The notes: generated from the letters alone by a model not told the origin. DNA of 64,000 nt from Rikenellaceae bacterium (GCA_021201795.1 JAJQEF010000041.1:1-64000), one strand, 5' to 3'. Shown: positions 26,367-35,681, counted from the stretch's first letter. Program-made: numbers and translations.

Positions 26367-27011
26367 ATGAGCAATACGGAAAAGGATAAAAAGCCAAAAG
26401 TAGCTGAACAGAACATGGAGGAGAAAATTCTTCAGGCTGCAGAATATTTGTTCCTTAGAAATGGATTTGATTTAACTACTACGGTAGAGATTGCTAAAGT
26501 GGCCGGATGTAAGCAGGCTTTGGTACATTATTATTTTCGGACAAAAGAAAAACTGTTTTATGCGGTACTCGGAGGTAAGATACAAAAGGTATTTAAGAAT
26601 TTCGCGTGTCCTAGACCCGGAGAAGGAAATTTCGAGGATAAACTCACACATCTTATCGAACTTCACTACGATGTGGTAAGGGAGAATCCTGGAATGGCGC
26701 TGTTCTTTATAAATGAGTTTAGCCGCCATCCTGAAATGTTGGAAAACCTGACTGCCGAATTGGAACTTACCCCCCGGCAGACATGGATCATGTTCGAAAG
26801 TGATCTGCGCAAAGCGATAGAGGCAGGCCGTATAAGACCCGTATCACTACCTCAGCTTATTCTTAACGTGATCTCGCTTAATGCGTTCCCCTATCTGATA
26901 AAACCGGTCTATGCCCATTTATGGAATTATGACGACGAAGGGATTAGGTATCTTTTAGATGACCGGAAGCAAGAGGTCGTGGTTACTATTTTAAACAGCT
27001 TAAGACCATGA
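26367..27011 (+). CDS. TetR-family regulator of the efflux operon
   Basis: The ATG at 26367 gives a 214-residue TetR protein; upstream in-frame codons look non-coding. The HTH is E-K-I-L-Q-A-A-E-Y-L-F-L-R-N-G-F, TTVEIAKVAGCKQALVHYYF and R-T-K-E-K-L-F. The remaining helices are the ligand/dimerisation domain. It overlaps the TolC start by 4 bases (ATGA), so regulator and pump are one transcription unit, implying autoregulation. Gene order matches E. coli cecR (ybiH) before ybhGFSR, with a TolC added. Confidence 0.88.
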   Translation: MSNTEKDKKPKVAEQNMEEKILQAAEYLFLRNGFDLTTTVEIAKVAGCKQALVHYYFRTKEKLFYAVLGGKIQKVFKNFACPRPGEGNFEDKLTHLIELHYDVVRENPGMALFFINEFSRHPEMLENLTAELELTPRQTWIMFESDLRKAIEAGRIRPVSLPQLILNVISLNAFPYLIKPVYAHLWNYDDEGIRYLLDDRKQEVVVTILNSLRP

Positions 27012-28276
27012 GGTGGTTGAAAATTATTTTAGTCGCTCTTCTGTTGAGTGCAAAAAGTTTTTGTTCGTTCGGGCAGCTCACGATTGAGCAATGCTACGAG
27101 TCGGCCAGAGAGAACTACCCACTCATACAGCAATACGGACTTATAAACCTGAGTGAGCAGTATGACCTGGCTAACGTATCGAAGGCTTATCTGCCGCAGT
27201 TCTCTCTTTCCAGTAAAGCGACCTACCAGACTGACGTTACAAGTGTCCCGATCTCGATCCCCGGCTATGATATTCCGACCCTCGCAAAGGACCAGTACCA
27301 GATTCTCGCGGAGGTGTCGCAGTCCATCTGGGACGGAGGAGTCACCAGAGCCAACAGAGAAGCGATCCGGGCACAGTCGGAGGTGGAAAGGTCGCAGTTC
27401 GAGGTAAATATGTACGGTATAAAAGAGAGGATAAACAATCTTTTTTTCGGTATACTACTACTCGACCAACAGATATCGCTGAGCGATATCTACCTCGCGG
27501 ACCTCGAGGTTAATTACCTGCGCACCGTCAGTTATATGGACAACGGTGTGGTAAATCAGTCGGACGTGGATGCCGTCCGGGTGGAGCAGCTTACCGCCGG
27601 ACAAAACCGCACGCAGTTAATATCTAACAGGACGGCATATATAAATATGCTTTCTGCTTTTATCGGGCTTCCTCTCGATGAACAAACACGACTGGAGAAA
27701 CCGCAGGTGTTCACAAGACTGGGGACAGCAGAAGCGGTGAACCGGCCGGAGATGGCGCTGTACGATGCCCAGCGATCCCAGTTTAATGCCCAGCGATTCG
27801 CTGTGAAAGCATCCAATATGCCACAATTCGGGGTATTTGTACAGGGGGGGTACGGCAAACCAGGCCTTAATATGTTCGACGACAAGTTCAAAGCGTTTGC
27901 CATAGGCGGGGTGCGTCTGTCATGGAACTTCGGCAACTATTACACTCGGCGCAACAACCTGATGAAAATAGATAACGGCATCCGAAGCGTGGAAGTGCAA
28001 CGCGAAACATTCCTTTTCAACAACGATCTCCAGCAAACCCAACTCCGTTCACAATACGATAAATACCGTCAGATAATGGCCGACGACGATGAGATAATCC
28101 GTATGCGTTCGAACATAGTCCGCGCTTCGGAAGCTAAACTGGAGAACGGGACTATCAGCGTTACCGACCTTATGCGGGATATGCTGGCAGAGCAGAACGC
28201 GAAAGTCAATAAAGCGGTGCACGAGATCGAAGTTATCCAGACTGCATACGAAATCAAGAACCTTACAAACGAGTAG
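27008..28276 (+). CDS. TolC-family outer-membrane factor
   Basis: 422 residues with signal peptide (M-R-W-L-K-I-I-L-V-A-L-L-L-S-A-K-S-F-C) and the outer-membrane efflux fold: T-I-E-Q-C-Y-E-S-A-R-E-N-Y-P at the N-terminus, two helix-strand repeats, and the coiled-coil segment NGTISVTDLMRDMLAEQNAK near the end. Intact, unlike the TolC gene at 14137. It supplies the outer-membrane exit duct for the ABC exporter encoded downstream in the same operon. Confidence 0.9.
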   Translation: MRWLKIILVALLLSAKSFCSFGQLTIEQCYESARENYPLIQQYGLINLSEQYDLANVSKAYLPQFSLSSKATYQTDVTSVPISIPGYDIPTLAKDQYQILAEVSQSIWDGGVTRANREAIRAQSEVERSQFEVNMYGIKERINNLFFGILLLDQQISLSDIYLADLEVNYLRTVSYMDNGVVNQSDVDAVRVEQLTAGQNRTQLISNRTAYINMLSAFIGLPLDEQTRLEKPQVFTRLGTAEAVNRPEMALYDAQRSQFNAQRFAVKASNMPQFGVFVQGGYGKPGLNMFDDKFKAFAIGGVRLSWNFGNYYTRRNNLMKIDNGIRSVEVQRETFLFNNDLQQTQLRSQYDKYRQIMADDDEIIRMRSNIVRASEAKLENGTISVTDLMRDMLAEQNAKVNKAVHEIEVIQTAYEIKNLTNE

Positions 28277-28278
28277 CA

Positions 28279-29178
28279 ATGAGAAAAATATTTATTATTT
28301 GCACAGCGATAATCGCATTTTCGTCCTGCAACCGCAACAAATATGACTACGACGCCTCGGGGACGTTCGAAGCTACCGAGATAATCGTTTCATCCGAGGC
28401 TACCGGGAGGCTCGAATGGTTCAACATCGAAGAGGGTGATGTGGTTGGAAGCGGCGAACAAGTAGGTCTTGTGGACACCGTGCAGCTACATCTGAATAAG
28501 ATGCAGCTTCTGGCTAACCGGCAGGCCGTCGAAAGCCGGACCCTCTACATTTCACAGCAGGTCGCTGCCACACAGCAGCAGATCGCCACCCAGCAACGGG
28601 AGAGGGATCGTACCCAAAGGCTTATTGACGCCAATGCGGGCAATACCAAACAACTGGACGATATAAACTCCAACATAGCCGTCCTTGAAGAGCAACTTGC
28701 CGCCCAGCGGGAATCCTTGCAAAGCAGCAACAGCAGTATATCAGGTGAGGCCCAAGGGGTGGAGGCACAGGTCGCCGCGGTCGAAGACCGCATACGGCGC
28801 AGTATAATAACAAGTCCAATAGACGGGACTGTGCTTCTTAAGTACGTCGAGCAGGGAGAGTTAACTTCCACCGGAATGCCATTATTCAAAGTGGCCGATC
28901 TGGATAATATGATCCTGCGTGCTTATGTGACTAACGGTCAACTTTCGCAGATAAAAATAGAACAGCAGGTGACCGTATTTACGGATCTTGGCGATAAGGA
29001 TTCACGCCGTTATGATGGCACGATAACATGGATCTCAGACCAGGCCGAGTTCACACCAAGAACGATACAGACCAAAGATGAACGGGCGAATCTGGTATAT
29101 GCCATCAAAATAGCCGTGCCCAACGATGGCTATATCAAAATAGGCATGTATGGTGATATAAATTTCAACGCCCAATGA
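28279..29178 (+). CDS. HlyD-family lipoprotein adaptor (YbhG-like)
   Basis: 299 residues with a lipobox (I-I-A-F-S-S-C), so it is anchored by lipid rather than a membrane helix. Biotinyl-lipoyl halves surround a coiled coil: SSEATGRLEWFNIEEGDVV and S-P-I-D-G-T-V-L-L-K-Y-V-E-Q-G-E-L. The coiled coil is rich in Q/A/E (QQVAATQQQIATQQRERDR). It bridges the inner-membrane ABC complex and TolC. Position and order match ybhG. It overlaps the next gene by 4 bases. Confidence 0.9.
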   Translation: MRKIFIICTAIIAFSSCNRNKYDYDASGTFEATEIIVSSEATGRLEWFNIEEGDVVGSGEQVGLVDTVQLHLNKMQLLANRQAVESRTLYISQQVAATQQQIATQQRERDRTQRLIDANAGNTKQLDDINSNIAVLEEQLAAQRESLQSSNSSISGEAQGVEAQVAAVEDRIRRSIITSPIDGTVLLKYVEQGELTSTGMPLFKVADLDNMILRAYVTNGQLSQIKIEQQVTVFTDLGDKDSRRYDGTITWISDQAEFTPRTIQTKDERANLVYAIKIAVPNDGYIKIGMYGDINFNAQ

Positions 29179-30080
29179 ATGCTATAGGTGTAAACGGGAT
29201 TGAAAAATCCTACGGTGAAGTGCATGCCCTCAAAGGGGTGTCTTTCGATGTACCGCAAGGAGAACTTTTCGGGATCATAGGACCGGACGGTGCGGGGAAA
29301 ACTACGCTTTTCCGTATCCTGACAACCCTTATTCTCGCGGACGGGGGGACGGCACAGGTGGTAGGTCTCGACGTTGTGAACGATTATAAAGAGATACGGA
29401 AAAAGGTCGGCTACATGCCGGGCAGATTCTCGCTTTATCAGGATCTCACCGTGGAAGAGAACCTTAATTTTTTCGCCACGGTATTCAATACCACCGTACA
29501 GGAGAATTACGATCTTATCAAGGATATCTATGTGCAGATAGAGCCATTCAAGAAACGCCGGGCAGGAGCTTTGTCCGGCGGAATGAAACAAAAGCTGGCT
29601 CTGTGCTGCGCCCTTATACATAAACCGGAGGTGTTGTTTCTCGATGAACCTACTACCGGTGTCGATCCGGTATCACGCAAAGAGTTCTGGGATATGCTTG
29701 GAAGGCTTAAAAAACAGGGAATAGCCATCATTGTATCCACACCGTACATGGACGAGGCAAGCCTTTGTGACAGTATCGCCCTTATAAACGAAGGGTTGTT
29801 CCTGACGATAGATACGCCGGCGGGGATCATAGATTCTTATCCCGAAACTATCTGGGCGGTAGAAGGCTCCCGGATGCCGCAGATATTGACGCGATTACGT
29901 GAAGTGCCGCAGGTTAAAACGGCGTTCGCATTCGGCGACGTGCATCATGTGACGGTAGAACCGGATTTTTCGCCGGATGTGTTGAGTGAAATACTTCATA
30001 AGGAAGGCTTCCCCGATGCGCGGGTAGAAGCCATAAAACCCAATACAGAGGATGCCTATATGCTCCTCGCCGGGAAATAG
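29175..30080 (+). CDS. ABC ATPase, N-terminal half equivalent of YbhF
   Basis: 301 residues, drug-exporter class ATPase. Walker A GPDGAGKTTLFRILTTL, signature LSGGMKQKLALCCAL and Walker B VLFLDEPTTGVDPVSRKEF are intact. The 70-residue C-terminal extension (W-A-V-E-G-S-R..., ALTR-type repeats) is typical of DrrA/CcmA-like exporters. In E. coli YbhF two ATPase domains are fused; here they are separate consecutive genes (2-base gap), of which this is the first. Confidence 0.9.
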   Translation: MNAIGVNGIEKSYGEVHALKGVSFDVPQGELFGIIGPDGAGKTTLFRILTTLILADGGTAQVVGLDVVNDYKEIRKKVGYMPGRFSLYQDLTVEENLNFFATVFNTTVQENYDLIKDIYVQIEPFKKRRAGALSGGMKQKLALCCALIHKPEVLFLDEPTTGVDPVSRKEFWDMLGRLKKQGIAIIVSTPYMDEASLCDSIALINEGLFLTIDTPAGIIDSYPETIWAVEGSRMPQILTRLREVPQVKTAFAFGDVHHVTVEPDFSPDVLSEILHKEGFPDARVEAIKPNTEDAYMLLAGK

Positions 30081-30082
30081 CT

Positions 30083-30826
30083 ATGGATAAGGATATTGTT
30101 ATAAATACCGATAAACTGACCAAGAAATTCGTAAGTTTCACCGCCGTCGATCATATTACGTTCGATGTACGACAAGGTGAGATATTCGGATTCCTTGGGG
30201 CCAACGGTGCGGGAAAAACAACTGCGATGCGAATGCTCTGCGGCCTGAGCAAACCGACCGAAGGTAAAGGAACCGTCGCAGGGTTCGATATTTCCCGACA
30301 ACAGGAAAATATAAAGAAGAATATCGGCTACATGAGTCAGAAGTTCTCACTCTATGAAGACCTCAAAGTATGGGAAAATAGCCGGCTCTTCGGCGGGATA
30401 TACGGTTTGACCGATAAGCAGATAGCCGATGGAACAGACGAGATGCTGCGCAAACTGGATTTTGAACAAGAGCGCAACACGCTTGTCAAATCGCTTCCGC
30501 TTGGCTGGAAGCAGAAACTGGCCTTCTCGCTCGCCATTTTCCACAACCCGAAGATCGTGTTCCTCGATGAGCCGACTGGAGGTGTTGACCCGGCCACACG
30601 CCGTAAATTCTGGGAGTTGATATATGACGCCTCCGAAAGAGGGATAACGGTATTCGTCACGACCCACTATATGGATGAGGCTGAATATTGTGACCGGGTA
30701 TCAATCATGGTCGATGGCCGTATAGATGCACTCGATTCACCCAAAAGGTTAAAAGAACACTATTCGGCACAGAGCATGGACGAAGTATTCACAAAGATCG
30801 CCCGCAAGGCGCAACGGGGGGATTGA
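30083..30826 (+). CDS. ABC ATPase, C-terminal half equivalent of YbhF
   Basis: 247 residues. Walker A is GANGAGKTTAMRMLCGL, Walker B IVFLDEPTGGVDPATRRKF and the H-loop V-T-T-H-Y-M-D-E-A-E. The usual L-S-G-G signature is replaced by S-L-P-L-G-W-K-Q-K-L, as in the second domain of YbhF-type proteins, so this is a family trait rather than damage. It should pair with the preceding ATPase to form a heterodimer. Confidence 0.9.
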   Translation: MDKDIVINTDKLTKKFVSFTAVDHITFDVRQGEIFGFLGANGAGKTTAMRMLCGLSKPTEGKGTVAGFDISRQQENIKKNIGYMSQKFSLYEDLKVWENSRLFGGIYGLTDKQIADGTDEMLRKLDFEQERNTLVKSLPLGWKQKLAFSLAIFHNPKIVFLDEPTGGVDPATRRKFWELIYDASERGITVFVTTHYMDEAEYCDRVSIMVDGRIDALDSPKRLKEHYSAQSMDEVFTKIARKAQRGD

Positions 30827-30829
30827 GTG

Positions 30830-31942
30830 ATGAAACAGTTTTTTGCCTTCGTTAAAAAGGAGTTCTTCCATATTTTTCGAGATCGCCGTACAATGCTGAT
30901 CCTGCTTGCCATGCCTGTTGTGCTGGTCATTCTGTTCGGGTTTGCCATAACCACCGAGGTCAACAACGTCCGTCTTGCGGTATACGCACCCTCAAAAGAT
31001 AACCTGTCGAGGCTCATCACCGACCGCTTCGACGCTAACCCCTACTTCAGCATAGTGGACATCGTACAAAGTCCGGCTGATATAGACAGGCTGTTCAGGG
31101 AGAACAAAGCTGATGTTACACTGGTGTTCGGGGAAGATTTCGAGAACAACCTAATGCATACCGGAGAGGCGTCGGTTCAGCTGATAGTGGACGGAAGCGA
31201 ACCCAATACCGCAACTATGATGTCGTCCTATACCACGGGGATACTTGCCACCTATCAGGCTGAACTTTCTGCCGGCTCATCCGCCGGAGGGGGATTCACG
31301 GTCATACCGGATGTAAAACTACTGTACAATCCGCAGATGAAGAGTGCGTACAACTTTGTTCCCGGCGTAATGGGGCTTATCCTCATGCTCATATGCGCCA
31401 TGATGACCTCCATCTCTATCGTCCGGGAAAAGGAGCGAGGAACAATGGAGGTGCTTCTGGTATCCCCTATGCGGCCAATTAGCATCATCCTGGCTAAAGT
31501 GGTTCCTTATTTCTGTATCTCGGCATTCAATGTCGTAACGATAATACTTCTTGCGGTGTTCGTGTTGAAAGTCCCTCTTACAGGTAGTATTTTCTGGATC
31601 TCCGTAATTTCACTTCTTTATATTTTCGTTGCGCTCGCCCTCGGGATTACGATATCTTCATTGGTGCAGAATCAGGTAAGCGCAATGCTCGCTTCGGCAA
31701 TGGGTCTTATGATGCCGGTCATGGTCTTCTCGGGAATGATATTCCCGATCGAGAATATGCCCAATATACTTCAGTGGCTCTCCAACATAATCCCGGCACG
31801 GTGGTATATCGAAGGGATCAAAAAACTGATGATACAGGGGTTGTCCGTAGAATACGTATTGAAAGAACTGGCCATCTTATCTGTGATGGGGACTGTTTTG
31901 ATAACAGTAAGCCTTAAACTCTTTAAAAACCGACTCGAATAG
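30830..31942 (+). CDS. ABC-2 type permease (YbhS-like)
   Basis: 370 residues from the ATG at 30830; a GTG three bases earlier directly follows the upstream stop and is possible. Architecture: N-terminal helix (M-L-I-L-L-A-M-P-V-V-L-V-I-L-F-G), a periplasmic domain of about 140 residues, then five helices, with M-T-S-I-S-I-V-R-E-K-E-R-G-T-M-E-V-L-L-V-S-P as the ABC-2 coupling helix. It works with the second permease and the two ATPases. Confidence 0.9.
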   Translation: MKQFFAFVKKEFFHIFRDRRTMLILLAMPVVLVILFGFAITTEVNNVRLAVYAPSKDNLSRLITDRFDANPYFSIVDIVQSPADIDRLFRENKADVTLVFGEDFENNLMHTGEASVQLIVDGSEPNTATMMSSYTTGILATYQAELSAGSSAGGGFTVIPDVKLLYNPQMKSAYNFVPGVMGLILMLICAMMTSISIVREKERGTMEVLLVSPMRPISIILAKVVPYFCISAFNVVTIILLAVFVLKVPLTGSIFWISVISLLYIFVALALGITISSLVQNQVSAMLASAMGLMMPVMVFSGMIFPIENMPNILQWLSNIIPARWYIEGIKKLMIQGLSVEYVLKELAILSVMGTVLITVSLKLFKNRLE

Positions 31943-31944
31943 CC

Positions 31945-33060
31945 ATGCTCAAATATCTACTCGAAAAAGAAATCAAGCAGTTTATACGCAACTCCCTGCT
32001 GCCCCGGCTGGTGTTGTTCATGCCTGTAATGATGCTTCTGATCACGCCGTGGGCGGCCGATCTTATCACCAAGAACGTGAAGCTTGTCGTTGTGGATCAC
32101 GACCACTCTACTTTCTCACACAGGTTCGTAAATAAGGCAACTGCATCGGACTATTTTCTGATGTACGGCAGTTCCGGTTCGTATGACCAGGCAATGGAGC
32201 TGATCGAAAAGGGTGATGCCGACATCATCCTGGAAATACCGCATAATTTCGAACGCGACCTTATGCGCAGCGGCATCGCCCGGGTATTGATCTCGGCAAA
32301 TACAGTGAACGGAACTAAAGGTTCACTCGGCAGTTCCTACCTTTCACAGATCACTGCCGGCTTCGGTGAAGAATTATCCAAGGAAACCGGCAGGCCACTT
32401 GTTGTCGAGCCGCGCAGTGCCACGCTGAAGGTCGTGCCCAATATCAGGTATAACCCAACTATGGACTATAAAAAATTCATGGTTCCAGCATTTATGGTTA
32501 TGCTCCTGACGCTTATATGCGGGTTCCTTCCCGCGTTGAACATCGTCATGGAAAAAGAAACCGGTACCATCGAGCAGATCAACGTTACTCCGGTCGGCAA
32601 AATAACATTTATCCTTGCCAAACTTATACCCTACTGGATAATGGGGGTGATCGTACTAACACTAAGTCTTGTTATTGCATGGCTGGTGTATGGGATAGTC
32701 CCGGCGGGGAGTCTTCTTGCCATTTATACGGGCTTTGTGGTTTATGTAATTGCGTTGTCCGGTTTCGGAATCGTGGTCTCAAATTATTCGGCGACCATGC
32801 AGCAGGCGATGTTCGTTATGTTCTTCTTTATGATGATATTTATCTTGATGAGCGGACTGTTTACCCCGGTCAGCAGTATGCCGGACTGGGCCCAAAAAAT
32901 AACACTCGTCAATCCGCTAAGATATTTCATCAAAATAATGCGAAGCATATTCTTCAAAGCCAGTACCGTCGCCGACCTTTGGTTAGATTATACCGTACTT
33001 GTGGGGTTCGCAATGCTGTCGAACCTCTGGGCGGTCCTGAGTTACAGGAAGACATCATGA
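31945..33060 (+). CDS. ABC-2 type permease (YbhR-like)
   Basis: 371 residues, same architecture as the preceding gene: N-terminal helix, periplasmic domain, five C-terminal helices and the coupling motif I-V-M-E-K-E-T-G-T-I-E-Q-I-N-V-T-P. Starts 2 bases after permease 1. It ends the efflux operon (TetR-TolC-YbhG-YbhF/F-YbhS-YbhR). Substrate unknown; related E. coli pumps handle some antibiotics and cations. Confidence 0.9.
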   Translation: MLKYLLEKEIKQFIRNSLLPRLVLFMPVMMLLITPWAADLITKNVKLVVVDHDHSTFSHRFVNKATASDYFLMYGSSGSYDQAMELIEKGDADIILEIPHNFERDLMRSGIARVLISANTVNGTKGSLGSSYLSQITAGFGEELSKETGRPLVVEPRSATLKVVPNIRYNPTMDYKKFMVPAFMVMLLTLICGFLPALNIVMEKETGTIEQINVTPVGKITFILAKLIPYWIMGVIVLTLSLVIAWLVYGIVPAGSLLAIYTGFVVYVIALSGFGIVVSNYSATMQQAMFVMFFFMMIFILMSGLFTPVSSMPDWAQKITLVNPLRYFIKIMRSIFFKASTVADLWLDYTVLVGFAMLSNLWAVLSYRKTS

Positions 33061-33132
33061 TTGAAAACGACATCCATTCTTTACAAATAATGGTTCATTT
33101 AAATAGTAATAACCCAATAAGATTTATAGAAA

Positions 33133-33690
33133 ATGAAAGCAAAAATTTTATTCACAGCATTCTTTTCAATAATGTTTGCAAACATTGCCTTTTCAAAAAA
33201 CGACGGCAAGCTCGAAGTGATGGTATCATTCGAACGTCAAGACGGCCTGGGCAGCAACCAATACGCTGTCTGGATCGAGGACGATGCCGGGAAACTTGTA
33301 AAAACACTCTATGTAACACGTTTCACTGCCGAAGGCGGATATGTTTCCCGTCCGGGCTGTACCCCGCAGTGGGTGGAAAAAGCTGATGCACAGAATATGA
33401 GCAAAGAACAAGTAGATGTTTTTTCAGGAGCTACGCCGGTCACCGGCGACCATACTTACACTTGGGATTTAACAGATGACAAAGGAAATAAAGTCGCTCC
33501 CGGCAAATATACTTTCATTGTCCAGGGAACATACTTCTATCCGGACAGTCAGGTTCTTTTCAAAGGAAGTGTCGATGTCAGCACATCGGAAGACGTGATA
33601 GTAGTAACTACACCCGAATATTCCACGGATGAAGTACAAAACAAAGGAATGATTAGAGGTGTAATAGCAAAATATAATCTTGAAACCTAA
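33133..33690 (+). CDS. DUF2271-family exported protein
   Basis: 185 residues with a signal peptide (M-K-A-K-I-L-F-T-A-F-F-S-I-M-F-A-N-I-A-F-S). The mature part matches DUF2271: Y-A-V-W-I-E-D-D-A-G-K-L-V-K-T-L-Y-V, then VDVFSGATPVTGDHTYTWDL, D-D-K-G-N-K-V-A-P-G-K-Y-T-F-I-V-Q-G-T. The family is a beta-sandwich periplasmic protein often found near flavin or redox proteins; function undefined. The gap of 72 bases after the permease suggests a loosely linked gene. Confidence 0.8.
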   Translation: MKAKILFTAFFSIMFANIAFSKNDGKLEVMVSFERQDGLGSNQYAVWIEDDAGKLVKTLYVTRFTAEGGYVSRPGCTPQWVEKADAQNMSKEQVDVFSGATPVTGDHTYTWDLTDDKGNKVAPGKYTFIVQGTYFYPDSQVLFKGSVDVSTSEDVIVVTTPEYSTDEVQNKGMIRGVIAKYNLET

Positions 33691-33762
33691 TCCTTCAAGC
33701 AAGAAGTTAATAGCGTAAAATACTATGAAAACGACAATAACAAAAAACAGTCGATCCTCGAG

Positions 33763-34113
33763 ATGAATGAGCAAATGTATTCAGCGATTTTTACCCGTGC
33801 GTCGACACGAAAATTTGATGCAACACTTCTTCCTTCTGAAACATTGGATCAAATTGAAGCGTTCATTTCAACTCTAGAGCCGCTTTTGCCTGATGTGGGA
33901 CTTACCTACAAAGTTGTGAATGCCGACCAAGTCAAGGGTTTGGCACTTCCAAAAGCTCCGCACTTCCTGCTCATTTCGGGAAAGGAACACCCTTCGCGTA
34001 ATATCTGCGCCGGATTTCTATTCCAACACGTAGTGTTGTATATGTATACTATCGGACTGGCAGCACGCTGGCTCAGCGGCGTCAAAAGTAAAATGATTGT
34101 TGAAGCTCAGTAG
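33763..34113 (+). pseudogene. Nitroreductase-family gene truncated by an integration/deletion
   Basis: The N-terminal 110 residues follow the short nitroreductase family (FTRASTRKFDATLLPSETLD, H-P-S-R-N-I-C-A-G-F-L-F-Q, G-L-A-A-R-W-L-S-G-V-K). After W-L-S-G-V-K-S-K the similarity stops within a few residues and the frame ends at 34113. There the remains of an integrase begin on the other strand. The expected 50-60 C-terminal residues are missing. The breakpoint lies at about 34085-34113. Confidence 0.7.
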
Positions 34114-35066
34114 GTATCTTTTGTGCTTTATTCCAACCTTTAATTTGAGTAGTAACAAATTGATCGGCAAGATCGGAATATGACATACCTGTGAAGCAGG
34201 AGAATATAAATGCATCCCTCACTTCTTCTAATCGTATGGTATTGAAATTATGTTTCATCAACTTCTCTACTTTCTCAATTTCGAGGTATCCCCTATCCAC
34301 TCTATCCAAATTCATTTTATAGAAGAAGAACGGATCGTAAATGGACTTGCCCGATGCCCTGCCCATAGAGAATACCCGTTTCATGATCTGAATAAGTTTC
34401 TTAGCGGAGTTGTTACAGTTGCATTTTTCTCCTTTCAGGAAATTTTCAAAGGATATTATAATATCCAAAGTGATCCTGTCGTACTCGATGTCGATAGGTT
34501 CCTTAAAGTTAAGAGATTTTGAAGTCCACGGGTTTATTATCTTCCTCGTGCTTTTTGATCCTCAGATACTCATTCAGTTCCCGTTCCGATAAATTCTTTC
34601 TTTGGATAAATTCTTCGAACCTATTATATGAGTTCTTCTCTTTGGTATAGGTAGCCCGAACAATCTCTTTACCGATCAGGGTTTCTCGTTCTTTTAGGTA
34701 ATTGCGGAAGTCTTTTAGGAAATAATATTTTTCCTTCTCCGGCATAAGGCTCGGCAATATCCCGTTATAGGCGTTTATCAGCAATTCGGGGGTGATTTTA
34801 TACTCTTGCATAAGGAAGGCATGGTAATGCTTATTTAGAGTATTGGAGATGTTATTTAGCTGTGTATTGGATGTATGAGTGTCTGCGGATTTTCCTAATA
34901 CACCATATGTCTCGGCGTTCCATAGTTCAGGCTTGACACGGAGCTTGGCGCTAAACTCCTTTTTATCGGAATTAACTGTTAATTTCACCATTACGGGGAC
35001 TTTGCCCTCTTTGTCGATTTCTTTCTTTTTCAGATAGAAACTCACTTTAAATGTACTTCTGCTCAT
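34082..35066 (-). pseudogene. Tyrosine integrase 1, frameshifted and C-terminally truncated
   Basis: The N-terminal part (34509-35066) is the arm-binding domain of Bacteroidota integrases (M-S-R-S-T-F-K-V-S-F-Y-L-K-K-K, then VPVMVKLTVNSDKKEFSAKL). The next part (34082-34468) carries the core-binding helices and the start of the catalytic domain (DAFIFSCFTGMSYSDLADQF). The frames join if the four A/T pairs at 34517-34520 were three (reading F-K-S-L-N-F-K-E-P-I-D). The H-x-x-R and catalytic Tyr region is absent: coding ends at the nitroreductase breakpoint. It cannot be active. Confidence 0.75.
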
Positions 35067-35171
35067 AATTCACAAAATTAGGTAGTTGAAAACTATTCTG
35101 AAGTACCTTTTCAGGACACGGCAGAGACTTTGTTCGGACAATCTAATAAATTAAATATAAGCATTTTACGT

Positions 35172-35216
35172 TTCGAGCTACCACTTTTAAAAGTGGTGGC
35201 TTATAAGTAGCTCGAA
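35172..35216. repeat. Compound inverted repeat upstream of integrase 1
   Basis: Outer arms TTCGAGCTA (35172-35180) and TAGCTCGAA (35208-35216) enclose an inner perfect palindrome CCACTTTTAAAAGTGG (35181-35196). The position, about 110 bases upstream of the integrase start, suits a recombinase-binding or regulatory site. Confidence 0.45.
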
Positions 35217-35264
35217 TGTGTCTGAGAAGTGTAAAATGAATGTCAGGGAGAGGGAATAAAAAAA

Positions 35265-35293
35265 CCTGAAATTCAGTCGAATTTCAGGTTTTT
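35265..35293. terminator. Bidirectional terminator
   Basis: CCTGAAATT (35265-35273) pairs with AATTTCAGG (35280-35288). A run of A precedes and a run of T follows, so it can end transcription on both strands. Confidence 0.75.
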
Positions 35294-35430
35294 GTCTTGA
35301 TAATGAGTTATTTATGTCCTTTTGCGCTCTTTGAACGCTTATTACTAAATAACCTTTAGCGGGATGGACGGAAAATGAACCTATGCACTTTCCGTTGATT
35401 ACCAGTATTTTGTAAAGCCTGAAAACGGTA

Positions 35431-35453
35431 GTCCCACGATTTGACCCACGAAA
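35431..35453. repeat. Left copy of att-like direct repeat
   Basis: GTCCCACGATTTGACCCACG followed by AAA matches the sequence at 44924-44946 at 20 of 23 positions in the same orientation. The two copies bracket the defence-like genes, the HTH pair and integrases 2 and 3, and each lies upstream of a minus-strand integrase start. Confidence 0.5.
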
Positions 35454-35652
35454 TTTCTGCACCAATTTTCAGTCTATTGCATTGTACCAATGAACTTTAT
35501 GTAAAAATAGTAATTTTTTAAAGAAACTGATCATTCTAATGTACATTTATATCCAATCATTTTCTAAAATCATTTGACATTCTTGTTATAGGAATGAATG
35601 TCTATTTTGAAAATATATGAAAGTTAAGGTGTGATAATCAAGAAGTTTTAGT

Positions 35653-35660
35653 AATTTTGT
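35653..35660 (+). promoter_or_regulatory. -7 box (TAATTTTG) of the methyltransferase operon
   Basis: TAATTTTG fits the Bacteroidota TAnnTTTG element 22 bases before the ATG at 35682. Upstream at the proper distance stands TGTG rather than TTTG, so the -33 box is imperfect. Confidence 0.45.
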
Positions 35661-35681
35661 GCCCAACTTTATACTTAAATA

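Larger units (their letters stand above)
35067..35681. other. Non-coding region with attachment-like and hairpin elements
   Basis: 615 bases between integrase 1 and the methyltransferase. It contains a compound inverted repeat, a bidirectional terminator, an att-like repeat and a promoter box, listed separately. An open minus frame at 35187-35465 looks like a chance frame. No gene supported. Confidence 0.5.

Noticed and set aside
30083..30826. Missing LSGG signature in the second YbhF-like ATPase as damage
   Set aside because: L-P-L-G in this position is usual in the second domain of YbhF-type ATPases, and all other motifs are intact.
35375..35405. Degenerate copy of the tRNA-Asp 3' end (GCGGGATGGACGG) as an attachment site
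   Set aside because: Only an 8-base core matches the tRNA end, and its order relative to the 23-bp repeat differs from that at the real tRNA. Likely chance.
35187..35465. Minus-strand open frame of 92 codons
   Set aside because: It covers a terminator hairpin and the att-like repeat, has odd composition and no start context. Treated as a chance frame.
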